Assembly: GCA_002473385.1 (NCBI GenBank)
Contig: DKTR01000104.1
Location: 1 to 62,157, forward strand
Origin: Lachnospiraceae bacterium UBA7225
GTDB taxonomy: Bacteria; Bacillota; Clostridia; Lachnospirales; Lachnospiraceae
DNA length: 62,157 nt
Direction of reading: 5' to 3'
In this document: piece by piece, positions 8,204 through 16,230 of the stretch
Layout: the number at the start of each line of letters is the position of its first letter
Position numbering within the stretch: the first letter of the stretch is position 1
Program-made: the position numbers and the translations under genes
The notes under the pieces: generated by a model
The model's input: the letters and a program-made list of their open reading frames with translations, nothing else
Database searches by the model: none
What the model was told of the DNA's origin: nothing

Positions 8204-9604
8204 CTATTTTGCCGCTTTCAATTCCTCCACCAGCGCGTCATACTCCGGCGCTCCGAGGAAATTCGTAATGGTGATCAGTCTCGCATCCGGATTGCTGTGC
8301 GCCGCCCGCTCGCCAAGCGACTCATGCGTGACGACAAGCTGCACATCCCGCGGAATGGAGGAAACCGGCGTGTGAATGACTTCAATTCCGCTGATACCGG
8401 CCGCCGCCATCTTTTTCTTCAATACCGTTGCGCCCATGGCACTGGAGCCCATGCCTGCATCACAGGCAAATGCGATCTTGCGGATCGTCTGCACTGCTGC
8501 CGGAGCTGTTGCCGCAGCGGCTGCCTCCTGTCCTGCAATTCCCTTTGCCTGCCGCTTCATGCTGTCTTTTTTCTGCTGTGCCTCCTCAAGGCTGGTATCC
8601 TTACCCATAAATTTCAAGATCGGCATGGAGATCACAAACGAAACCACCGTTGCCGCCAGAACCCCCAGGATCAAGCCCACATAGCAGTGACGCTCCGCCA
8701 TCATAAGGATCGCCAGGATGCTTCCCGGAGAAGCCGGTGAAGTCAGACCGACATCCATCAGCGTAAACACAAAGGTACCTGCCGCACCGCCCGCGATAAC
8801 TGACAGAAGCAGAAGCGGGTTCATCAGTATGTACGGGAAGTAGATCTCGTGAATGCCGCCGAAGAAATGGATGATCACCGCACCCGGCGCAGAGCTCTTT
8901 GCACTTCCCTTTCCGGCAAAACAATATGCAAGCAGGACGCCAAGTCCCGGTCCCGGATTTGATTCCAGAAGGAAGAATACGGATTTTCCGATTTCCTCTA
9001 CCTGCTTAATTCCCATCGGGGACAAAATACCGTGATTAATGGCATTATTGAGGAACAATACCTTTGCAGGTTCAATAAAAATACTTGTCAGCGGCAGCAG
9101 ACCATGATCTACAAAGAAACCAACGCCTGCTTCCAGCCAGCCGTTCAGAACATTTACCAGCGGCGTAATTCCCTTCATGGCGACCAGCGCCATCACTGCA
9201 CCAATGATACCCAGGGAAAAATTATTGACCAGCATCTCGAAACCGGCTTTGATCCTGTTTTCCACCAGCTTATCAAACTGTTTGAGCACCCATGCCGCCA
9301 ACGGTCCTACGATCATGGCGCCGATAAACATCGGGACATCGGAGCCTGCGATTACGCCCATGGTGGCGATTGCACCGATAACACCGCCGCGCTGCCCCGC
9401 CACCGCAGTTCCGCCTGTATAGGCAATCAAAAGCGGCAGCAGCATCTGTGACATCGGGTTTACCAGCCCCGCAAATGTCTTATTTGGAATCCATCCTGTG
9501 TCAATAAAGAGCGCCGTGATAATTCCCCATGCAATAAACGCACCAATATTTGGCATTACCATTCCGCTCAAAAACCTTCCAAAAAGCTGAACCTTTTCTT
9601 TCAT
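8204..9604 (-). CDS. mtlA: PTS mannitol-type enzyme IICB
   Basis: 466 residues from the chosen ATG at 9604 (AAAGAGGTGCGAAATTT upstream); an in-frame start at 9658 lacks a site. The membrane IIC part begins with GRFLSGMVMPNIGAFIAWG and contains the GGIHEIYFPY motif used in sugar binding. The C-terminal IIB domain carries the phosphorylated Cys in KIAFACDAGMGSSAMGA. A linker rich in Ala and Lys joins them. There is no fused IIA; that is encoded by mtlF. It imports and phosphorylates a hexitol (mannitol by homology). It heads the first unit of the locus, behind a promoter and a dyad. The substrate is uncertain because no MtlD gene accompanies it. Confidence 0.93.
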   Translation of the reverse strand: MKEKVQLFGRFLSGMVMPNIGAFIAWGIITALFIDTGWIPNKTFAGLVNPMSQMLLPLLIAYTGGTAVAGQRGGVIGAIATMGVIAGSDVPMFIGAMIVGPLAAWVLKQFDKLVENRIKAGFEMLVNNFSLGIIGAVMALVAMKGITPLVNVLNGWLEAGVGFFVDHGLLPLTSIFIEPAKVLFLNNAINHGILSPMGIKQVEEIGKSVFFLLESNPGPGLGVLLAYCFAGKGSAKSSAPGAVIIHFFGGIHEIYFPYILMNPLLLLSVIAGGAAGTFVFTLMDVGLTSPASPGSILAILMMAERHCYVGLILGVLAATVVSFVISMPILKFMGKDTSLEEAQQKKDSMKRQAKGIAGQEAAAAATAPAAVQTIRKIAFACDAGMGSSAMGATVLKKKMAAAGISGIEVIHTPVSSIPRDVQLVVTHESLGERAAHSNPDARLITITNFLGAPEYDALVEELKAAK

Positions 9605-9677
9605 AAATTTCGCACCTCTTTCTTTTTCTCTGTATGCGAGGTATGACTGGCCAATCATCCGCTCTTTCTATGTAACC

Positions 9678-9707
9678 ATTATAACGGTCAGAGGCGATTG
9701 TTTTCAA
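9678..9707 (-). promoter_or_regulatory. Promoter of mtlA
   Basis: On the minus strand TTGAAA (9707-9702), an 18-bp spacer and TATAAT (9683-9678). The dyad core at 9724-9748 starts 16 bp upstream of the -35, the same geometry as at mtlF. Confidence 0.75.
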
Positions 9708-9719
9708 CTAATAGAAAAA

Positions 9720-9752
9720 GAGATTTGGCGCTATACTTTAATGCCAAATCTC
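9720..9752. promoter_or_regulatory. Operator-like dyad (copy 1) between divergent mtlA and SGNH promoters
   Basis: Perfect 10-bp arms GAGATTTGGC (9720-9729) and GCCAAATCTC (9743-9752) with a 13-bp centre. The core TTTGGC-N13-GCCAAA is repeated at 5760-5784. It lies 12 bp from the mtlA -35 on one side and 5 bp from the -35 of the plus-strand gene on the other, so a bound regulator could affect both. Confidence 0.72.
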
Positions 9753-9757
9753 CATAA

Positions 9758-9786
9758 TTGATTTTTTCTGCCGTCGCGGCTATACT
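9758..9786 (+). promoter_or_regulatory. Promoter of the SGNH hydrolase gene
   Basis: TTGATT (9758-9763), 17-bp spacer, TATACT (9781-9786), 35 bp before the ATG at 9822. Confidence 0.6.
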
Positions 9787-9821
9787 GGTGATATCAGAGT
9801 TTCTATGAACGGAGGTATCCC

Positions 9822-10508
9822 ATGCCTGTATTTTATTTTACCGGAGACAGCATCACAGCGTCCAACCGGCTATGGCTGCCGGAAAGCAACAGTCTCGGCA
9901 ACGGCTATGTCTCCCTGCTCGCCGACCGGCTCAAAAAGCGATTCCCGGAACCGGTCTTCTATAATAAAGGCTTTGACGGTTTCACGGCAGCCGCACTCCT
10001 CCGCTATCTGCGGCAGGACACTGTCCTAGAATCCGCCGACTATATCACAGTGCAGATCGGCATAAATAATGTGGGTGTTGCCATGAACACCGGTGTTTCC
10101 CTGGAAGCGCAGGGCTTTGCCCAGCATTATGAGCAGCTTCTTTCTGCGCTTGCCGGACGCTCATCTGACCGGTCTCCTGCCGCCCCTTTGCGGGACCATT
10201 TTCCCGGGGATGCGCCATCCGGTCATTCTTCCTCCGGGCGCACACCCGCGCAGATTCTCGCCGTCGGACCCTTTCTTTTTCCCTGGCCGCAGGAATATGT
10301 GCGCTGGATACCGGCGGTATACAGAGCGGAAGCCATCATGGCAAAAGCTGCCGCCAAAGTCGGTGTTCCTTTTCTTCCCCTGCAGGATGTCTTAAATGAT
10401 GCCGCCCGCAGACAGGGCTATTATGCCATCACCACCGACGGCATCCATCTGACGCCCACCGGGCACGCCCTGCTTGCAGAGCTTCTGCTGCCATATTATC
10501 CGGACTGA
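9822..10508 (+). CDS. SGNH/GDSL-type hydrolase
   Basis: 228 residues with the four SGNH blocks: GDSI with catalytic Ser10 (YFTGDSITAS), the Gly block (NKGFDGFTA), the Asn block (QIGINNVGV) and the final DGIHLTPTGH with catalytic Asp and His. These enzymes hydrolyse ester bonds of lipids, acetylated sugars or polysaccharides. No signal peptide is seen, so it is probably cytoplasmic. A Ser/Arg/Pro-rich stretch in the middle (about residues 110-145) looks like an expanded loop. It is divergent from mtlA and shares its regulatory region, which hints at deacylation of a related sugar; this is inference. GGAGGTATCCC precedes the ATG. Confidence 0.85.
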   Translation: MPVFYFTGDSITASNRLWLPESNSLGNGYVSLLADRLKKRFPEPVFYNKGFDGFTAAALLRYLRQDTVLESADYITVQIGINNVGVAMNTGVSLEAQGFAQHYEQLLSALAGRSSDRSPAAPLRDHFPGDAPSGHSSSGRTPAQILAVGPFLFPWPQEYVRWIPAVYRAEAIMAKAAAKVGVPFLPLQDVLNDAARRQGYYAITTDGIHLTPTGHALLAELLLPYYPD

Positions 10509-10535
10509 ACCCTTCACACACGGGAGGTGCAGAAG

Positions 10536-11177
10536 CTATTCCTCCGCTTCGCCCTCCTGCACCGGCTCATTGTGATCCTCCGGCTCCGATGCCTTCATCA
10601 TTGCACGCTCACGCAGGCTCTTGCCGTTTGCCGCAGCCTGCTGCCGGCGCTGCTTTTCCCTTTCCTTTTCTGTCACGACCGCGTATACACGCTTCGGATC
10701 TTCCTCTTTCAGCTTGCAGAGGCGTGTAACACCCCAGAGCATAAACAACGGCAGCGCAATTGCCGTGAACAGCATTCCAAGGCTCAGCGACCGCATGAAA
10801 AACAGCACTACCTGCATCAGAATCTCTACGCCCAGCAGCACCAGCACGATTTTCTTTAAGAGAAACGCGCGGTCAACACGATTGGCAAAGCGCACTGCAC
10901 TGATTCCTGCAAACATCTCCATGATTGCCGTCAAAAGGAAACAAATTCCCATCGCCCATGCCATGCCGGTCGTCATACCAGCTTCCGACATCATCTGGAT
11001 GATTTCCTCCGTCCCCTTTGATGCTTCCACCGCAGCGAGAAACATGTTGACGCTGTACATCATCGTCGTCGTCACAGCAATAAAAATCATCATAATTCCT
11101 GATGAGAGCAGGCTCATCCTGCCATTCATCGCCACACGCATCGCTTTTTGTTTATCCATTGGTTCCACTGCTTTCAT
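10536..11177 (-). CDS. Putative four-helix membrane protein
   Basis: 213 residues of unknown function. Four hydrophobic segments are visible near residues 23-48, 70-93, 104-126 and 130-150, followed by a highly charged C-terminal tail of about 60 residues (KEREKQRRQQAAANGK and a final acidic end). The N-terminus is short and charged, so both ends are probably cytoplasmic. No enzymatic motif is seen and the family is not recognised. It is convergent with the SGNH gene and separated by 83 bp from the dipeptidase gene upstream. GGGAAGAAAGCGA precedes the ATG. Confidence 0.7.
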   Translation of the reverse strand: MKAVEPMDKQKAMRVAMNGRMSLLSSGIMMIFIAVTTTMMYSVNMFLAAVEASKGTEEIIQMMSEAGMTTGMAWAMGICFLLTAIMEMFAGISAVRFANRVDRAFLLKKIVLVLLGVEILMQVVLFFMRSLSLGMLFTAIALPLFMLWGVTRLCKLKEEDPKRVYAVVTEKEREKQRRQQAAANGKSLRERAMMKASEPEDHNEPVQEGEAEE

Positions 11178-11260
11178 TCGCTTTCTTCCCTTCTACTGTT
11201 TGTTCTCACAATAAACTGATACATTGTTGCCCCTGCCTGGCGGTCGTCCGCCTTACGCCT

Positions 11261-12319
11261 TCACTTATCCTGCCACACTTCCCGGAATACACGCAGGGCA
11301 TTTTTATAAAACATTTTTTCCAGTTCTGTCTCCTTCATGCCACATTTTGTCAGCGTCCGCGCCAGCATCTGCATTTTTGCAGGACTGTCGATCTCCAGAC
11401 GTCCGCGGATGCCATCAAAATCTGTCCCGATAGCAAGCACATCGCTGCCTCCTACGCTGCGGATATGTCTGATATGGCGGAGCATATACCGGATACGGCT
11501 AATGCCGTCCCCGCTCCCACTCAGAAAATCCGGAGCAAAATTCAACCCGATCACACCGCCGCTCTTCGCAATCGCTTTAATCATGGCATCTGTGAGGTTG
11601 CGCGGATGACCTGTGATTTCCCGGCTGTTGGAGTGCGTGGCAATAAACGGTTTGCTGCTTATGCGTGCCACATCCCAGAAACCGCCGTCTGACAGATGCG
11701 AAACATCAATAATCATGCCAAGCTCGTTCATCCGTCTGACTACCTCGATACCAAAAGGCTTCAGCGGGCTCTGCATAATCTGCGGTTTCGCCGAATTCGG
11801 AAAACCAATAGCATTTTCATGGTTCCAGGTGAGCGTCGCAATCCGTACGCCCCGCTGATAAACCAGATCCAGCTTGCGCAGATCACTTCCGATCACACCA
11901 AGATCCTCTCCAGTAAAAATAACACCGATTTTCCCGCCATCTTTCTGCGGCTCTGCAGGCATCATGCGCTCTGCATCTGTCTGCGGCTCTGCAGGCATCG
12001 GGCTCTTAGCATCCTTCTGCGGCTCTGCCTGTGCCAGCTTTTCGATATCCGCCCATGATTCTACCGGAACCAGACAATCTCTGTGCAGACTAAGCAGCTG
12101 GTCCTTTTTATCTGCAATGTCACAAAATCTTTTCCATACAAATGCATCCCGGCACAGATGCGGAAAATAGCCAGTCGGCACAAAAGCGGAAAAACACTGT
12201 ATCCACGCCTGCCCCTCCTTCAGCGCCGGAATCGTCACCATACACTTATTATCCTGAAGGTTTTCCTTTGGATAACGCAGCATTGTGATGGTGTCACTGT
12301 GCAGATCAATATATCTCAT
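11261..12319 (-). CDS. Membrane dipeptidase family (peptidase M19)
   Basis: 352 residues from the ATG at 12319 (GGAGGCGTTTT upstream). Metal-binding landmarks of the M19 family are present: DLHSDT at the start (His/Asp metal ligands), TGEDLGVIGSDL (bridging acidic residue), IDVSHLSDGGFWDV, FIATHSNSREI and AIGTDFDGI. These zinc enzymes cleave dipeptides, including some with D-residues. An unusual insertion at about residues 99-130 consists of three copies of a 12-residue unit beginning AEPQ(K/T)DA, encoded by 36-bp direct repeats at about 11937-12040; it lies before the GVIFTGEDLG strand and is probably a surface loop. Confidence 0.88.
   Translation of the reverse strand: MRYIDLHSDTITMLRYPKENLQDNKCMVTIPALKEGQAWIQCFSAFVPTGYFPHLCRDAFVWKRFCDIADKKDQLLSLHRDCLVPVESWADIEKLAQAEPQKDAKSPMPAEPQTDAERMMPAEPQKDGGKIGVIFTGEDLGVIGSDLRKLDLVYQRGVRIATLTWNHENAIGFPNSAKPQIMQSPLKPFGIEVVRRMNELGMIIDVSHLSDGGFWDVARISSKPFIATHSNSREITGHPRNLTDAMIKAIAKSGGVIGLNFAPDFLSGSGDGISRIRYMLRHIRHIRSVGGSDVLAIGTDFDGIRGRLEIDSPAKMQMLARTLTKCGMKETELEKMFYKNALRVFREVWQDK
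11937..12040. repeat. 36-bp direct repeats inside the dipeptidase gene
   Basis: Two full and one partial copies of a 36-bp unit containing TCTGCGGCTCTGCAGGCATC. The unit is a multiple of three and keeps the frame, adding a proline/acid-rich loop to the enzyme. Confidence 0.8.
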
Positions 12320-12381
12320 AAAACGCCTCCATGATACCGCCGGGCACCATTTTCTATTCCCCGGCACTCCACTTGCCGCTG

Positions 12382-12558
12382 TCAGCCCTGCTTTCTCACC
12401 ACTGCATACTCGTCACCGTTCCGGTAGTACGGACAGCGGTAGTGACTGTCAGACATCAGCCGGACATACTCGTCCTCATCCATGTTAATGTCACACACAT
12501 AGCTCTCGTAATCATCGTCATATGTATAATACGTACAGTTCTCACATGTTCCGCCCAT
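12382..12558 (-). CDS. Small cysteine protein, DUF6472-like
   Basis: A 58-residue protein beginning MGGTCENCTYYTYDDDYE and ending PYYRNGDEYAVVRKQG. The pattern CENCxYY, then YVCDINMDEDEY, then CPYY matches, from memory, a small family common in Lachnospiraceae (DUF6472). Four cysteines (C5, C8, C22, C42) could bind a metal. AAGGAGCTGAACAG gives a strong ribosome binding site. It lies between the dipeptidase gene and the YkgJ gene on the same strand. Function unknown. Confidence 0.85.
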   Translation of the reverse strand: MGGTCENCTYYTYDDDYESYVCDINMDEDEYVRLMSDSHYRCPYYRNGDEYAVVRKQG

Positions 12559-12570
12559 CTGTTCAGCTCC

Positions 12571-12682
12571 TTCCGCCTATTTCACCCAGCTTCCCCGCTT
12601 CTTCCGCCTATTTCACCCGGCTTCCCCGCTTCTTCCGCCTATTTTACCCGGCTTCCCCGCTTCTTCCGCCTATCTGCTAAGG
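12571..12682. repeat. 31-bp tandem repeat, about 3.4 copies
   Basis: Three 31-bp units (12571-12601, 12602-12632, 12633-12663), each starting TTCCGCCTAT and ending TTCCCCGCTTC, differ at one or two bases. A fourth copy is cut off after about 10 bp, at the 3' end of the YkgJ gene (stop at 12670-12672). The unit length is not a multiple of three and the array is intercistronic. Confidence 0.9.
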
Positions 12683-13335
12683 ATTTTCAGCAGTTTCTTC
12701 ATATACGCAAGCCGTTCCTCAAACTGTATATAAAAGTCCCGTCCATCATACGGCTTCTGATAGAAGCTCTCCAAAAGATAAACATTTAAATCCTTTGTGA
12801 GCTGTTCGTCCCTCTGCGACACCGTCATCTCACCGACCGCCTCCAGGAGCTGATGCCACTCCAGCACAAACGTCTCATATTGTGCAAGCTGCCCGATGTC
12901 CAGCCATCTGCTGATCTTCACTTTTGTTTTTGGTTGCATCCGGCATTCCTGATGCTGGATAAAGTACCTGAAACTGCCATTTTCATAAATACGTCCAAGC
13001 GGAAACAGCCTGCACAATCCCGGCCGGAAGGCATGAATCGAGCAGCGCTTTTCCTCATTTAAAAAAGGACATTTTTCCGCCTCTCCTTCCATACGCAGAT
13101 TCGGCAGAAGGATACCGTCTACCGGATGAAGCTCCAGACAGAGTTCCATCAACCCTGCAAAGCTGGTCTGCAGTCCTTTTTCCAGGCGCTGTACATCCAG
13201 CGGGTCGAGTACAATGGATTGCCCCATGCCCATACAGCAGTCACAGCAGTCACGACAGCCACCGCAGCCAATTTTCGCCATATCCGTCGCCAGATACAAT
13301 TTTTCCAGATCGCCCGCTAAAATCTCACGTCTCAT
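12670..13335 (-). CDS. YkgJ-family cysteine cluster protein
   Basis: 221 residues from the ATG at 13335 (GGAGAATAAT upstream). The N-terminal cluster IGCGGCRDCCDCCMGMGQSI, a middle CPFLNEEKRCSIHAFRPGLCRLFP and a later HQECRMQP are the pattern of the YkgJ / zinc- or iron-chelating CxxCxxCC family, which probably bind a metal or Fe-S centre. The C-terminal half (about 80 residues) is helical and not recognised. It starts 1 bp after the EamA gene stops, so the two are co-transcribed. Function in the cell is not known. Confidence 0.82.
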   Translation of the reverse strand: MRREILAGDLEKLYLATDMAKIGCGGCRDCCDCCMGMGQSIVLDPLDVQRLEKGLQTSFAGLMELCLELHPVDGILLPNLRMEGEAEKCPFLNEEKRCSIHAFRPGLCRLFPLGRIYENGSFRYFIQHQECRMQPKTKVKISRWLDIGQLAQYETFVLEWHQLLEAVGEMTVSQRDEQLTKDLNVYLLESFYQKPYDGRDFYIQFEERLAYMKKLLKILSR

Positions 13336-13336
13336 A

Positions 13337-14230
13337 TTATTCTCCGTTTCTCTTGCGGACGAGCAGAAATACCGTCGCCATAATGCATACAAAGCCCGCC
13401 AGATCCATCATTTCAAAAGAACTGCCCAGCCAGAATACCGCCAGCAGCGTCGCCGACACCGGCTCAATACTCGCAAGCATACTTGCCTTCACCGGACCAA
13501 TATCTCCAACCCCCTGCAGATACAGCGTATAAGCAACCAGAGTGCCCGCTATGGCAACACCTCCCACGGCAAGCCAGCCGCCGGCATCCAGACTCACCGG
13601 AATCTGCCAGATACGGATGGCACACGCAAGAACGGTTCCTCCAATCAGCATACCGTAACCGGTAACAACCATACTTCCCCACCTTGGAATAATGCCGGCA
13701 GGAAGCAGTGTGTAGCATGCAAGACTGACCGCTGAGATCAATCCCCAGAACAGTCCTTTTTCTGTAAGCACCATCGTAGAAAGATTACCGTGCGTTGCCA
13801 GCAGAAATGTCCCCAGCACTGCCAGGATTACCGCAGCAGCTTCCCGTCCTGTTGGCAGGCGGCGCATCCGCAAACACACCGTAACCATAATCAGCACCGG
13901 TCCAAGATACTGCAGAACCGTCGCTGTTCCTGCATTAGAATAAGAAATTGCCGTCAGATATGCATACTGACAAAACAGCAGACCGAAAATGGCAAAGATC
14001 ACTACCTGTATAGCATCCCGCCGATTGTGCCAGATACCCAGCGCGTGCTCTCTCTGCTTCACAAAAATAAAAAGTGTCAGAATAATCCCCGCTGTCATCA
14101 TCCGCACGGACGTCAGCCAGCTCGGATCCACCTGATAATTGGTAAATAAATACTGTCCGCATGCCCCGGAAAAACCCCAGAGCACTGCCCCTGTCATCGT
14201 ACAGACTGCCCCACGCAAGCTGCGGCTCAT
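13337..14230 (-). CDS. EamA/DMT-family transporter
   Basis: 297 residues with ten predicted membrane segments arranged as two EamA repeats. The first starts GAVCTMTGAVLWGFSGACGQ and the second is around GLFWGLISAVSLACYTLLPA; conserved endings are GTATVLQYLGPVLIM and PVKASMLASIEPVSATLLAVF. Members export metabolites such as amino acids or act as nucleoside or drug exporters; the substrate cannot be inferred. It is the first gene of a two-gene unit with the YkgJ gene. AGGAAGGGAAGAGAGATC precedes the ATG. Confidence 0.87.
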   Translation of the reverse strand: MSRSLRGAVCTMTGAVLWGFSGACGQYLFTNYQVDPSWLTSVRMMTAGIILTLFIFVKQREHALGIWHNRRDAIQVVIFAIFGLLFCQYAYLTAISYSNAGTATVLQYLGPVLIMVTVCLRMRRLPTGREAAAVILAVLGTFLLATHGNLSTMVLTEKGLFWGLISAVSLACYTLLPAGIIPRWGSMVVTGYGMLIGGTVLACAIRIWQIPVSLDAGGWLAVGGVAIAGTLVAYTLYLQGVGDIGPVKASMLASIEPVSATLLAVFWLGSSFEMMDLAGFVCIMATVFLLVRKRNGE

Positions 14231-14413
14231 GATCTCTCTTCCCTTCCTCTTTCCTTGTCTCTACTCGTTATACTACAAATTCCATGCTTCGTCAAACATT
14301 AGTTGCTGCTGTGCACGTGGGAGCAGCAGCATTGGAGCAAATACTGTTGCAGTTCACGCAGCTTCAAACACTTACTGTTTGAGGTATAAGTACATGACCC
14401 AGAACATTCCTTA

Positions 14414-14442
14414 TTGATTTTTCCCCGGCGAAGTGATAAGAT
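14414..14442 (+). promoter_or_regulatory. Promoter of the zinc-finger lipoprotein gene
   Basis: TTGATT (14414-14419), 17-bp spacer, TAAGAT (14437-14442), about 68 bp before the ATG. Confidence 0.55.
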
Positions 14443-14510
14443 AGGCGCATAAAGGCAACATATAATTTTGGTTCTCAAAGATTTTATAAGACATACAGGA
14501 GGGGAAGATA

Positions 14511-15203
14511 ATGGCAAAGAAAGGCAGACTTCTGTTTCTGCTGATGCTTTGCGGACTGTTAAGCCTCACCGGCTGCCGCAAAAAAGTAGAAGAAACAGAA
14601 AGTGAAACCACCACCGTTTCCGAGACTGAATCCGCGTCTGAAACAGAAAAAGAGACCGAAAAAACAACGGAAAAAGAAACTCAGAAAACAACCGTAAAAA
14701 ATACAGCAGGCACAGAAGCAAAGACTACTGTAAAGCCATCCAAAACAACTCCGTCCACCACAAATACCACGGCACAGACGGAAAACACTGCCGGTACTGC
14801 CCAGTGTCCGTACTGCTATCAGCAGATTTCACTGGCATCAAACGGTGACGGTACTACTGTTTATTCCGTTCACGTAGCGCAGGAAAAGGCATGGGCAGAT
14901 ATGTATGGCTACGGGAACACCCCGCCCGCAAACCAGCAGCAGACGGATACACAGCAGACCAATGCCCCGCAGACCAATGCCCCACAGACGGAAGATCCGT
15001 CAAACACTGTCGACGATTCACAACAGTGCGGTTACTGTCATCAGTGGTTTAGCGTATCAGACGGCTCCTACGCGGCGCACATTGCCGAAGAGAACGCGTC
15101 GCTCGGACTCCCACAGGGAACCGAATACGTCCAGTGCCCGACCTGCGGCTACTCCTTTCCAAAAGGAAGTCTGTACGATAACCACGTCTGTGTCACAAAT
15201 TAA
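14511..15203 (+). CDS. Putative lipoprotein with three zinc-finger-like motifs
   Basis: 230 residues. A signal peptide ends in a lipobox (LLSLTGC, lipid-modified Cys22). A long Thr/Glu/Ser-rich spacer follows (about 25-95), probably crossing the cell wall. Then come three small Cys/His modules: C99-x2-C102...H121, C173-x2-C176...H190 and C209-x2-C212...H225-x-C227, each followed by or close to an AxE or similar helix (HVAQEKAW, HIAEENASLG). A second Gln/Thr-rich linker with repeats QTNAP separates modules 1 and 2. Such fingers are normally intracellular, so an exported version is odd; it may be a metal-binding surface protein. AGGAGGGGAAGATA precedes the ATG. The gene is convergent with the flavoprotein gene and overlaps it by 4 bp. 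Not recognised as a named family. Confidence 0.8.
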   Translation: MAKKGRLLFLLMLCGLLSLTGCRKKVEETESETTTVSETESASETEKETEKTTEKETQKTTVKNTAGTEAKTTVKPSKTTPSTTNTTAQTENTAGTAQCPYCYQQISLASNGDGTTVYSVHVAQEKAWADMYGYGNTPPANQQQTDTQQTNAPQTNAPQTEDPSNTVDDSQQCGYCHQWFSVSDGSYAAHIAEENASLGLPQGTEYVQCPTCGYSFPKGSLYDNHVCVTN

Positions 15204-16138
15204 TTTTGCACATGCAGATATTTTTCAAGCTCCGCAGCAGCAACGGCTCCATCCGATACAGCCGTCGCTATCTGGCGGAGTTTTTTTGCGCAAACATCAC
15301 CCGCCGCATATACGCCGGGCAGCGCTGTTTTCAGGTTCGTATCCGTCAGAAGATATCCTGCCTCATCGCGCGCAAGTGCATCCGGAAGCCAGGCAGTATC
15401 CGGTATACGCCCCGCAAGCACAAACACTCCATACCCGTTTTCGTTTCGTTCCGTCCATTCCCGTTCTGTTTTGCTGTCATAAAATGTGATTTCTTTTACA
15501 GTGTCCTTTCCCGCGACTGCCTTAATCTTTGTGCAGAAACGCACCGCCAGCTTCTCCTGTTCCTGTACTCTGCCGGATACTGACGGCGGACAGGAAAACA
15601 CATCCCGGCGCACCACAAGCGTCACCTTTTCGGCAAACCGTGTCAGAAAAATCCCCTCTTCCACAGCAGCTACGCCGCCGCCCACCACAAAGATTTCTTT
15701 TCCGCGGAAAAATGCACCGTCGCAGGCCGCGCAATAAGATACCCCGCGTCCGCTGTATTCCTCTTCTCCCTCAAACCCCGCTTTACGCGGCACTGCTCCC
15801 ATTGCCAGCACCACCGCCCGCGCATAAACCTGTTCCCTGCCCGCTGTCAGACACCAGCACTCCGCTTCTCTTCTCAGAGCTGTTACCTTCGCAAACCGGA
15901 ATTCACTTCCGAAATCTTTTGCCTGCCTCTGCATTGTATCCGCCAGCTCATATCCGCTGCAGACAGCTACTCCAGGGTAATTCGCCACCTCCCAGGTGGA
16001 AGTCACCTGTCCTCCAATTCCATCTTTCTCCAGCACTACTGTGTGGATTCCCGACCGTGCAAGATAAATCGCGGCAGTCAGTCCCGCCGGGCCACTGCCC
16101 ACCACTGCCGCATCATAAATTGTTCCTTTCTCCGTCAT
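15200..16138 (-). CDS. Thioredoxin-reductase-like FAD/NAD(P)H oxidoreductase
   Basis: About 312 residues. FAD-binding AAVVGSGPAGLTAAIYLARSG, redox-active CAACDGAFFRGKEIFVVGGG (CxxC disulfide followed by the NAD(P)H-binding glycine motif) and the C-terminal GVYAAGDVCAKKLRQIATAVSDG match thioredoxin reductase. It may reduce thioredoxin or a related small redox protein; no trxA is adjacent. Start 16138 is chosen from homology of the FAD fold; starts at 16162 (MGRKGGG) or upstream are possible. It is convergent with the lipoprotein gene and overlaps its last 4 bp. Confidence 0.88.
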   Translation of the reverse strand: MTEKGTIYDAAVVGSGPAGLTAAIYLARSGIHTVVLEKDGIGGQVTSTWEVANYPGVAVCSGYELADTMQRQAKDFGSEFRFAKVTALRREAECWCLTAGREQVYARAVVLAMGAVPRKAGFEGEEEYSGRGVSYCAACDGAFFRGKEIFVVGGGVAAVEEGIFLTRFAEKVTLVVRRDVFSCPPSVSGRVQEQEKLAVRFCTKIKAVAGKDTVKEITFYDSKTEREWTERNENGYGVFVLAGRIPDTAWLPDALARDEAGYLLTDTNLKTALPGVYAAGDVCAKKLRQIATAVSDGAVAAAELEKYLHVQN

Positions 16139-16230
16139 CTGACCGCCGCCTTTCCTGCCCATGTTATTTCCGCAGTATATACCACAAATCAGCATCATCC
16201 TGCTTCTTAAAATAGAGTATACGCAAAGGC

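Noticed and set aside
8102..8740. Long open frame opposite mtlA
   Set aside because: Antisense to well supported IIB/IIC coding sequence; no ribosome binding site.
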